Part shown: piece after piece, positions 1-6,057 of the stretch
Layout of the letters: each line of letters opens with the position of its first letter
Numbering within the stretch: the first letter of the stretch is position 1
NCBI GenBank assembly: GCA_016649795.1
Contig: JAENWZ010000038.1
Location: 1-11,617, forward strand
Source: Proteiniphilum sp.
GTDB taxonomy: Bacteria > Bacteroidota > Bacteroidia > Bacteroidales > Dysgonomonadaceae
Direction: 5' to 3'
Length of the DNA: 11,617 bases
Translations under genes and position numbers: made by a program
The notes under the pieces: generated by a model
What the model was told of the DNA's origin: nothing
Databases searched by the model: none
What the model saw: only the letters and a program-made list of their open reading frames with translations

Positions 1-801
1 ATCTGTTACCAGTGTCTCTTCTTCTGATTGATCGTTTTCATCCGGTTCAATTATTGTCTCTCTTTTCTTTTTCAGCCAGGCGAAGAATCGTTTGAACACT
101 CCCGGGTTTCTCTCTGTTTCAGTAAAATCCTGTTCAACCGTTATGTCAGCACTCTCCTCCTGTTTTGTAAATGAAGGCTTACTGTTCACCAATGTATTCT
201 GGATTTTATACATGGAGCTTTTCCGGAAGATGACCGCAATGATCAGGATAAACAGTAGAATGAGCAGCACAACACCCGGCCAGCCCACACTGCTCTCCAG
301 AATCTGTTCAATCTCTGTTCCATGTGCACCGCCCCATTTCACATGACTGTCGGGAATGATCCTGTCCATTACAAAGGCACTGGTAATTGATCCGCAGATA
401 AGTCCGAAAGCGGTGATGAAAAGAGCTTTCAGAAAAGAGAAGTCAGAGACTCTCATTATCAGTAGTCCTATATATATCAGAAATAGGGGGATCAGCGCGG
501 AGAATACTCCAAACCAGTCGTTCACAAGCAATTCGGCAATGTAGGCTCCACCTGCACCGGTCCAGTTATCTACCTCCGGTGCGCCGGAGCGTATCAGCTC
601 AAAGAATGATCTGTTCAGTACTTTGCTCTGATCGGCTGCACCGGTAAAGAAGAATGAGATGATTGCCAGCAGCATGAAGATGCCGGCGAAAGCGATTATC
701 ACGCCAATGATAAAATGAAAGCGCTCGTTTTTGAGAAATTCAACCCATGCGATGCGCTTTTTTTTGTTTACGGAAGAGCTCTTCCTTTTTCTTTTTGCCA
801 T
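1..801 (-). CDS. ftsK: DNA translocase FtsK, N-terminal membrane part (gene continues beyond the window start)
   Basis: The reading frame is open for all 267 codons from the ATG at 801 down to base 1, with no stop, so the gene is cut by the window edge. Residues 1-27 are a very basic cytosolic tail (MAKRKRK start). Four hydrophobic segments follow at about 30-52, 97-115, 124-145 and 173-193, and then a charged, acidic linker begins (many E, D and K after residue 205). The motif FFFTGAADQS right after helix 1 is, from memory, typical of Bacteroidota FtsK. In the family, this four-helix part anchors the protein at the septum, and the RecA-like motor and DNA-reading gamma domain, both beyond the window, pump DNA and activate XerCD recombination at dif. 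The start is supported by an A/G-rich leader and a promoter match at 892-922. The motor itself is not seen, so the name rests on topology and the N-terminal sequence. Confidence 0.88.
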   Translation of the reverse strand, partial: MAKRKRKSSSVNKKKRIAWVEFLKNERFHFIIGVIIAFAGIFMLLAIISFFFTGAADQSKVLNRSFFELIRSGAPEVDNWTGAGGAYIAELLVNDWFGVFSALIPLFLIYIGLLIMRVSDFSFLKALFITAFGLICGSITSAFVMDRIIPDSHVKWGGAHGTEIEQILESSVGWPGVVLLILLFILIIAVIFRKSSMYKIQNTLVNSKPSFTKQEESADITVEQDFTETERNPGVFKRFFAWLKKKRETIIEPDENDQSEEETLVTD

Positions 802-846
802 AGTTTTCTCTTTTCTTCCCATTCAACCGTGACTGTTAGCCTGTTC

Positions 847-874
847 AAAAGCGTTGTGAAAGGTGAAAAGCGTT
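847..874. repeat. Two 9-bp direct repeats in the ftsK leader
   Basis: AAAAGCGTT occurs at 847-855 and again at 866-874, a 19-base period of nearly two helical turns. Both copies lie between the predicted ftsK promoter and its start codon. They could be a protein-binding site or chance. No regulator is implied by the sequence. Confidence 0.45.
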
Positions 875-891
875 ATCAGTGAATTAATTTA

Positions 892-922
892 CAAATTTAG
901 GTAAAAGAAAGTTAGATTGAAA
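892..922 (-). promoter_or_regulatory. Probable ftsK promoter, Bacteroidota type
   Basis: On the minus strand, TTTC (919-922) is followed after exactly 19 bases by TAAATTTG (892-899). This fits the Bacteroidota sigma consensus TTTG/N19/TAnnTTTG with one mismatch, in the -33 box. It would start a leader of roughly 80 bases ahead of the ftsK ATG at 801. This is the best promoter match in the window. Confidence 0.6.
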
Positions 923-940
923 GGGTTGAGAAACCAATTT

Positions 941-973
941 AAAGAAAAAGATACACCTTGGTCCGGTGTATCT
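941..973 (-). terminator. Intrinsic terminator after the 72-residue membrane protein gene
   Basis: GATACACC (950-957) and GGTGTATC (965-972) are a perfect 8-bp inverted repeat around a 7-base loop, extended by one more A-T pair (949/973). Read on the minus strand, the stem is followed by a T-rich tract (TTTTTCTTT, 949-941). It lies about 35 bases past the stop codon at 1007 and insulates ftsK from the upstream gene. Confidence 0.75.
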
Positions 974-1006
974 CTCTCTTTTGCAGTCTCTCCTCGGGGG
1001 AAAACG

Positions 1007-1225
1007 CTATTTCTTCTTCTGACCCAGCAGGAACAGCCCCCCGACCAGCGCTACCACACCGAGACCCAGCTCAATGTATGCATTCTGTTTCGCAGATCCA
1101 TCCTCTGCCGTGATCTCTATTCCCAGCAGTTCAACAGATTTTGAACTCTCAGTCAGTCCGTTGATACCTATATAGCCCAATACCAGCGCTGCCACAATCA
1201 GAATAATCCCAATAACTTTTTTCAT
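1007..1225 (-). CDS. Small two-helix membrane protein, function unknown
   Basis: The 72-residue product has a hydrophobic helix at about residues 4-22, a polar loop of about 25 residues, a second helix at about 51-67, and a basic end (GQKKK). Both ends are positively charged, so both probably face the cytoplasm, with the loop on the periplasmic side. The layout resembles the small DUF3185-like membrane proteins, but I cannot assign it to that family from sequence alone. The ATG at 1225 is preceded by an AT-rich leader without a Shine-Dalgarno sequence. The gene has a terminator on each side (tpx terminator at 1291-1328, its own at 941-973), which suggests its own transcription unit and supports it as a real gene despite its size. 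No function can be given. Confidence 0.7.
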   Translation of the reverse strand: MKKVIGIILIVAALVLGYIGINGLTESSKSVELLGIEITAEDGSAKQNAYIELGLGVVALVGGLFLLGQKKK

Positions 1226-1290
1226 ATCTATTAAAATTTAAAAGTTTATCATTTAACATACTCAACACTAAGATTGTTCTTGCGTCACGG

Positions 1291-1328
1291 TATAAAAGCG
1301 AAAAGTCCGCGAATCACTTCGCAGACTT
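1291..1328 (-). terminator. Intrinsic terminator after tpx
   Basis: The arms 1303-1313 and 1318-1328 form an 11-bp stem around a 4-base loop. The one imperfect position is a G-U pair when read on the minus strand. On that strand the stem is followed by TTTTCGCTTTTATA. It lies 31 bases beyond the tpx stop. T residues also follow on the plus strand, but no plus-strand gene reads into it. Confidence 0.75.
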
Positions 1329-1358
1329 CTCTTTTTAACACAATCTTCATGAAACAAA

Positions 1359-1859
1359 CTACACTATCGAGTTGATTGCAGAATGATAATCAGGCTCCTG
1401 TGCAATCTCAGAAACCAGTTCTGTATATACTACATTTCCGGCGGGATCAACAACAACAACTGCACGTGCCAACAGCCCTTTTAAAGGGCCGTCGCTCATC
1501 ATTAATCCGTAATCCTTACCGAACGTATTATCACGAAAGGTGGAAAGAGTAATTACATTTTCAATGCCTTCTGCACTGCAGAAACGACCGGCTGCAAATG
1601 GCAGATCGGCAGATATCCCAAGCACCACCGTGTTCTTGAGCGAAGCTGCTTCCTTATTGAACCGACGAACCGAAGCAGCACATGTGCCTGTATCGAGGCT
1701 CGGGAAAATATTCAGTACAACATTTTTACCTTTGAAATCCGACAGCCTCACCTCCGACAGATCGCCTTTTACAAGAGCGAAATCGGGAGCTGCTGTGCCC
1801 TTACCAGGCAGATCGCCTGTAGTCTGCACGGGGTTGCCTTTAAATGTGATATTTGCCAT
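1359..1859 (-). CDS. tpx: Thiol peroxidase (atypical 2-Cys peroxiredoxin)
   Basis: At 166 residues this matches the usual Tpx length. Tpx reduces hydrogen peroxide and organic hydroperoxides using thioredoxin. The active-site stretch FPSLDTGTCAASVRRFN contains Thr57 and the peroxidatic Cys60. The resolving Cys94 lies in GRFCSAEG, 34 residues later, which is the Tpx spacing (Cys61 and Cys95 in E. coli) and separates it from AhpC and BCP. Arg132 in LLARAVVVVD matches the conserved active-site arginine. There is no signal peptide, so it should act in the cytoplasm. The ATG at 1859 gives the normal N-terminus (MANITFKGNPVQ). The gene lies 109 bases after uvrA on the same strand and has its own promoter candidate and terminator, so it is probably a separate transcript. 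In Bacteroides, tpx is reported as part of the oxidative-stress response; no such control is proven here. Confidence 0.95.
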   Translation of the reverse strand: MANITFKGNPVQTTGDLPGKGTAAPDFALVKGDLSEVRLSDFKGKNVVLNIFPSLDTGTCAASVRRFNKEAASLKNTVVLGISADLPFAAGRFCSAEGIENVITLSTFRDNTFGKDYGLMMSDGPLKGLLARAVVVVDPAGNVVYTELVSEIAQEPDYHSAINSIV

Positions 1860-1874
1860 ATAATATAGTCAATT

Positions 1875-1907
1875 TAAAATTATTCTTAATAATAACCTTG
1901 TCACAAA
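1875..1907 (-). promoter_or_regulatory. Possible tpx promoter
   Basis: On the minus strand, TTTG (1904-1907) is followed after 21 bases by TAATTTTA (1875-1882), one base off TAnnTTTG. The spacing is slightly long and the implied leader is very short (about 10 bases), so the call is weak. An AT-only inverted repeat (ATTATT 1879-1884, AATAAT 1888-1893) overlaps the -7 box. Confidence 0.3.
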
Positions 1908-1968
1908 CTTAAAACAATGTGTCTGTTTAAATGTTCAGAATAAATGGATTTTTAACTTTCAATTGTAG

Positions 1969-4791
1969 TTAACGGAGCTCTTTTCGGAGGTATTGAGCCG
2001 TATAACTATCTTTGCTGTGTACAACCTCTTCCGGTGTGCCTGTAGCGAGGATATTTCCTCCCTTTTCTCCCCCTTCCGGTCCTAAATCGATGATGTAATC
2101 GGCGCACTTGATGATATCGAGGTTGTGCTCAATCACGATCACCGTATTGCCTTTATCCACCAGCTTATTAAGCACCCCCAACAACACGCGGATATCTTCG
2201 AAATGCAATCCAGTGGTGGGCTCATCCAGCACGTAAAGGGTGTTTCCGGTATCAACACGGGCCAACTCGGTGGCCAGCTTCACACGCTGGCTTTCTCCTC
2301 CCGACAGGGTGGTGGAGGATTGTCCCAGTTTGATATATCCCAGTCCCACCTCCTGTAACACCTTTATCTTGTGAAGGATATTATGTATATTTTCAAAGAA
2401 ATCAACTGCCTCATTGATGGACATATCCAGCACATCGCCAATTGATTTGCCCTTGAACCGCACCTCCAGCGTCTCGCGATTGTACCTTTTCCCGTGGCAC
2501 ACCTCGCAGGCGACCATCACATCGGGAAGGAAGTTCATCTCAATGGTTTTGTAACCGTTGCCGCTACATTTCTCACACCTGCCCCCTTTCACGTTGAAAG
2601 AGAAGCGCCCCGGCTTGTATGCCCGTATTTTGGCTTCCGGCATGCCGGCAAAGAGTGCACGGATATCTGAAAAGACACCGGTATATGTTGCCGGATTGGA
2701 GCGGGGTGTGCGTCCTATTGGAGACTGGTCCACACTTACTACTTTGTCGAGATGCTCCATTCCTTTAACTGATCTGTAAGGAAGGGGATCTTTAAGTGAA
2801 CGGTAAAATTTCTGGCTGAGTATGGGTTGCAGTGTCTCATTAATCAATGTAGATTTGCCGCTGCCTGAGACCCCCGTGATGCAGATGAGGCTGCCCAGTG
2901 GGAATTCCGCGGTCACGCTTTTCAGGTTGTTGCCTGAGGCTCCCTCAATAATGAATCTCTTTCCACTGCCGTTGCGTCTTTTTTCTGGCAGGGCGATCTC
3001 CAGTTTACCGTTGAGGTAATTGGATGTGAGCGTGTTGTGCTTAAGCATCTCTGAAGGAAGCCCTTCAAACACCACATCACCTCCTTTTTGTCCGGCAAAG
3101 GGACCCATATCCACAATATAATCCGATGCCAGCATCATATCCTTGTCATGTTCCACCACCACCACAGAATTGCCCGAATCGCGCAGTTTCTTGAGCGAAT
3201 CGATCAGTCGGTGGTTATCGCGCTGGTGCAACCCTATGCTGGGCTCGTCGAGAATATAGAGTACGTTCACCAGCTGCGACCCTATCTGGGTGGCCAGTCG
3301 TATACGCTGGCTCTCACCCCCCGAGAGCGAAGCAGAGGCACGTGAAAGGGACAGGTATCCCAACCCCACATCCAGCAGGAACTGGAGACGGGAAAGGATC
3401 TCTTTCCTGATCTCTTCGGCAATAAGACGCTGCTTTTCTGTCACAGCCGATTCAGATTGAACAAACCAGTCGTACAGCTCGCTGATATCCATCTGCGCCA
3501 GTTCGGCAATATTTTTCCCGTTGATTCTGAAATGGAGAGCCTCCCTGTTCAGGCGCTGGCCGTTACACTCGGGACAGAGGGAGGTAGTGATGAACTGTCC
3601 CGCCCATTTCTGAGCTGTTGCCGAAGCATCATCATCCTGTTGCATCTCGATATATTTGGCCACACCCTCGTAGGAGACCATGTAGTTGGAATTGCCCAAC
3701 GACTCGTTTTTAATCTTTAACCGTTCATTAGTACCCTGCATGATCTCATCAACCGCCTCTTTTGGAATATCTTTGATGGCTGTTTTCATTGTTGCACCAT
3801 ACTTCTCACAGATAGCTGTTATCTGCCAGAAAAGCAGGTTACTCTTCTCTTTTCCGAGCGGGAGGATACCTCCTGCGGCGATGCTCAGCTCAGCGTTGGG
3901 TATGATCTTTTCGATATCAATCTGATCTACATTGCCGATACCTTTACAGCGGGGACAGGCTCCCTGTGGTGTGTTGAACGAGAAATTGTGGGGTGCCGGT
4001 TCGCTGTATGACAGACCGGTGGTGGGACACATTAGGCTGCGGCTGTAATGGCGCACCTCATCTGCATCCACATCTTGTATGAGTATCAACCCCGAACCCT
4101 GCTTCATGGCGGTGCGTACGCTTGCTTTCAGCTTGTCGGCGAACTTGTTGGATACAACCAGCTTGTCGATCAGTATTTCAATGCTGTGGTTCTGATAACG
4201 GTCCACCCGCATGCCGGGGATGATCTCTTTGATCTCACCATCGACCCTCACATTGAGGTATCCCTTTTTGCGTATCTGTTCGAAAAGCTCTTTGTAGTGT
4301 CCTTTCCTGTTTCTCACTGCCGGGGAGAGGATGTGTATTTTCTTCCCTACGTATTTCTCCAGAATCAACTCCAGTATCTGTTCATCGGTATATTTCACCA
4401 TTTTCTCCCCGGTGAGGTAGGAGTAGGCCTCCCCTGCGCGTGCATATAACAGGCGCAGGAAGTCATACACCTCGGTGGTGGTGCCAACGGTAGAACGGGG
4501 ATTTTTGTTGGTGGTTTTCTGCTCGATAGAGATCACGGGGCTTAAGCCGGTGATCTTATCCACATCGGGACGTTCCATCTTCCCGAGGAATCCGCGGGCG
4601 TAAGCCGAAAAAGTTTCGATATAGCGCCTCTGTCCTTCCGCAAAAATGGTGTCGAAAGCGAGAGACGATTTCCCGCTTCCGCTCAATCCTGTAACCACAG
4701 TGAGTGAATTGCGCGGTATGGTTACATCGATATTCTTTAAATTGTGCACGCGTGCGCCGTACACTTGAATCAGTTCAGTTTCTGAGGTCAT
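1969..4791 (-). CDS. uvrA: Excinuclease ABC subunit A (UvrA)
   Basis: UvrA is the damage-sensing ATPase dimer that loads UvrB in nucleotide excision repair. Numbered from the ATG at 4791, the protein has 940 residues, the standard UvrA length. It has two ABC modules. The first has Walker A GLSGSGKSS at 35-43, signature LSGGE at 489-493, then YILDEPSIGLH. The second has Walker A GVSGSGKST at 640-648, LSGGE at 829-833, then YVLDEPTTGLH. The C-terminal zinc module is complete (Cys739, 742, 762, 765). The first keeps only Cys255, 279 and 282, with Thr258 at the usual fourth Cys. A longer frame starts at a GTG at 4839 and would overlap the upstream gene by 16 bases. I prefer the ATG at 4791 because MTSETELIQVYGAR is the usual UvrA start. 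Only 32 bases separate it from the upstream transglycosylase gene, so the two are probably cotranscribed. Confidence 0.97.
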   Translation of the reverse strand: MTSETELIQVYGARVHNLKNIDVTIPRNSLTVVTGLSGSGKSSLAFDTIFAEGQRRYIETFSAYARGFLGKMERPDVDKITGLSPVISIEQKTTNKNPRSTVGTTTEVYDFLRLLYARAGEAYSYLTGEKMVKYTDEQILELILEKYVGKKIHILSPAVRNRKGHYKELFEQIRKKGYLNVRVDGEIKEIIPGMRVDRYQNHSIEILIDKLVVSNKFADKLKASVRTAMKQGSGLILIQDVDADEVRHYSRSLMCPTTGLSYSEPAPHNFSFNTPQGACPRCKGIGNVDQIDIEKIIPNAELSIAAGGILPLGKEKSNLLFWQITAICEKYGATMKTAIKDIPKEAVDEIMQGTNERLKIKNESLGNSNYMVSYEGVAKYIEMQQDDDASATAQKWAGQFITTSLCPECNGQRLNREALHFRINGKNIAELAQMDISELYDWFVQSESAVTEKQRLIAEEIRKEILSRLQFLLDVGLGYLSLSRASASLSGGESQRIRLATQIGSQLVNVLYILDEPSIGLHQRDNHRLIDSLKKLRDSGNSVVVVEHDKDMMLASDYIVDMGPFAGQKGGDVVFEGLPSEMLKHNTLTSNYLNGKLEIALPEKRRNGSGKRFIIEGASGNNLKSVTAEFPLGSLICITGVSGSGKSTLINETLQPILSQKFYRSLKDPLPYRSVKGMEHLDKVVSVDQSPIGRTPRSNPATYTGVFSDIRALFAGMPEAKIRAYKPGRFSFNVKGGRCEKCSGNGYKTIEMNFLPDVMVACEVCHGKRYNRETLEVRFKGKSIGDVLDMSINEAVDFFENIHNILHKIKVLQEVGLGYIKLGQSSTTLSGGESQRVKLATELARVDTGNTLYVLDEPTTGLHFEDIRVLLGVLNKLVDKGNTVIVIEHNLDIIKCADYIIDLGPEGGEKGGNILATGTPEEVVHSKDSYTAQYLRKELR

Positions 4792-4823
4792 AGATTGTAT
4801 AAACGAATGATAACCTAAAAAGT

Positions 4824-5801
4824 TTACTTCACCGTCCACGCAGAATCGTGCACCTTTGGTTTCTCCCCTTTCCGGTAATAGAGACTCTCTCTGGTGGGTA
4901 TAAGGATGGTGTAACTCTTACCCGATGCATTACTCAGTTTAGTGCTTCGTAGCCAGGAATTGAAGTCCTTTAACTGCGCGTAGGTGATATTGTTATCTTT
5001 GGCGAACGTTACCAGATCAGGTATGGAGGAGTATACGCTTACCTCCTTGAATTCCATCGGTTTATACAAGTGTTCGGGCTTTATGACGAACCCGTATTGT
5101 TGCGGGTTCTCAAAGACCAGTTTGATGGCGAGCATACGGTAGTAATAACGGGTGGTCTCCTCCACGAGCCACAGATCGAGTGCATCCTCTGTCTGCTGGT
5201 TCTTCAGTTCCGTGGTGATGCGTCTCTGCCCGCCGTTGTAGGAGAGTGCTGCACTGCTCCACGATCCCTGCTTCAGGTAGGCATCCCTGAGATAGCGGCT
5301 TGCGGCTGCGGTAGACTTCTCAATGTGATACCGTTCATCCACATCGGATGTTACCTCCAACCCATATTGTTTGCCCGTACTTTCCATGAACTGCCACAGT
5401 CCTGCAGCCCGCGCGGGTGAGACAGCACGATAATCGAGACTGCTTTCAATCACTGCCAGATATTTCAGGTCGTCAGGGAGACCCTGTTTTTTCAGAATAG
5501 GTTCAATGATGGGGAAGATACGGTTAGCCCGTTTGAAAAGAAGCATGGTGGTAGAATGGAAGTAGGTGAAGCTGTTCAGCTCCCTGTCCATACGTTCCCG
5601 CTTGTCGTAACGGTCGAATGTGATCTTTTCACCAGCAAAGGTCATGCTTTCGGGTATATCCACCGATGCGGTCATGGAGAGCACCAATGGTTTTTCAGAA
5701 TCGGTTTTTTCGAGGTCGTTTCCGGAAGTGAGGAGCAGGGCGAGCGTTCCCAATCCGGTGAAGAGCACAAATATAGAGATAAGCAGTGTGGATTTTTTCA
5801 T
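4824..5801 (-). CDS. MltD-like membrane-bound lytic transglycosylase (GH23 family)
   Basis: This enzyme family cleaves the MurNAc-GlcNAc bond of peptidoglycan, forming 1,6-anhydroMurNAc. Numbered from the ATG at 5801 (325 residues), residues 3-25 are a hydrophobic signal or anchor after MKK. No lipobox cysteine follows, unlike E. coli MltD. The SLT domain spans about 85-215 and shows the catalytic Glu119 in YLAVIESSLDYR, then SPARAAGLWQFM and ALSYNGG (185-191). About 253-302 looks like one LysM-type fold (VYSSIPDLVTFAKDNN ... YTILIP) for glycan binding, a weak match. The frame can be extended to a TTG at 5816, but the ATG begins a proper signal sequence (MKKSTLL) and is preferred. The gene precedes uvrA by 32 bases and is divergent from the 994-residue gene. 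Family assignment is firm; the exact MltD-type subclass is less certain. Confidence 0.9.
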   Translation of the reverse strand: MKKSTLLISIFVLFTGLGTLALLLTSGNDLEKTDSEKPLVLSMTASVDIPESMTFAGEKITFDRYDKRERMDRELNSFTYFHSTTMLLFKRANRIFPIIEPILKKQGLPDDLKYLAVIESSLDYRAVSPARAAGLWQFMESTGKQYGLEVTSDVDERYHIEKSTAAASRYLRDAYLKQGSWSSAALSYNGGQRRITTELKNQQTEDALDLWLVEETTRYYYRMLAIKLVFENPQQYGFVIKPEHLYKPMEFKEVSVYSSIPDLVTFAKDNNITYAQLKDFNSWLRSTKLSNASGKSYTILIPTRESLYYRKGEKPKVHDSAWTVK

Positions 5802-5875
5802 AACTATTCTTGTCAATGTTGCATAATCTTAGCTACCGGACAGAAAATCATCTTTTATGCCTTCCGTAGGGTTAA

Positions 5876-5891
5876 CAAATATACAAAATTA
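5876..5891 (-). promoter_or_regulatory. Candidate -7 boxes for the transglycosylase-uvrA transcript
   Basis: Two adjacent exact matches to TAnnTTTG lie on the minus strand: TATATTTG (5876-5883) and TAATTTTG (5884-5891). The -33 regions are weaker: TTCGG at about 19 bases for the first, and TTG at 22 bases for the second. They sit about 75-90 bases upstream of the ATG at 5801. One of them probably drives mltD and uvrA. Confidence 0.45.
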
Positions 5892-5923
5892 TCGCTGCTT
5901 AACCGAATATCATCAATTTTTCT

Positions 5924-5931
5924 TAAGTTTG
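5924..5931 (+). promoter_or_regulatory. Candidate -7 box for the 994-residue receiver/ATP-grasp gene
   Basis: TAAGTTTG at 5924-5931 matches TAnnTTTG exactly, but there is no clear TTTG 19-21 bases upstream. Transcription would begin near 5938, giving a leader of about 120 bases that contains the repeats described at 5943-6036. The box lies about 35 bases from the opposing -7 boxes, so the two promoters share one short control region. Confidence 0.4.
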
Positions 5932-5942
5932 TATCTGAGTTG

Positions 5943-6036
5943 TACCTGATCCGTATCTGTTTGCATGAACCTGTTTTCGGATAACAATCCGCACCGTCAG
6001 CCTCGACTAATAAAAACAGATCAGGTAAACAGATCA
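5943..6036. repeat. Repeat-rich leader: inverted and direct repeats ahead of the 994-residue gene
   Basis: TACCTGATC (5943-5951) and GATCAGGTA (6019-6027) are a perfect 9-bp inverted pair. Between them CGGAT/ATCCG (5978-5982, 5987-5991) can form a small hairpin. AAACAGATCA is directly repeated at 6014-6023 and 6027-6036, and its inverse core ATCTGTTT appears at 5955-5962. This could be an operator with three half-sites or a folded mRNA leader. Confidence 0.45.
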
Positions 6037-6057
6037 CTAACAGTATAAAAAAATCAT

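Noticed and set aside
92..544. Plus-strand open frames at 92-346 and 356-544
   Set aside because: They are antisense to the continuous ftsK frame and show no recognisable protein features.
1540..1863. A 107-residue plus-strand frame antisense to tpx
   Set aside because: It lies within tpx, whose catalytic motifs are intact on the minus strand; the product has no family signature.
1952..1972. TTAACT/AGTTAA inverted repeat at the uvrA stop as a terminator
   Set aside because: The 6-bp AT-rich stem includes the stop codon and is not followed by a T-run on the minus strand.
4048..4449. A 133-residue plus-strand frame inside uvrA
   Set aside because: It is a mirror of UvrA coding sequence with no start signal or domain.
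4792..4839. A longer uvrA start at a GTG (4839)
   Set aside because: It would add 16 residues not typical of UvrA and overlap the upstream gene; the ATG at 4791 gives the family's normal N-terminus and length.
5802..5816. A TTG start at 5816 for the transglycosylase
   Set aside because: The ATG five codons later begins a standard signal sequence (MKKSTLL), so the TTG is unlikely.
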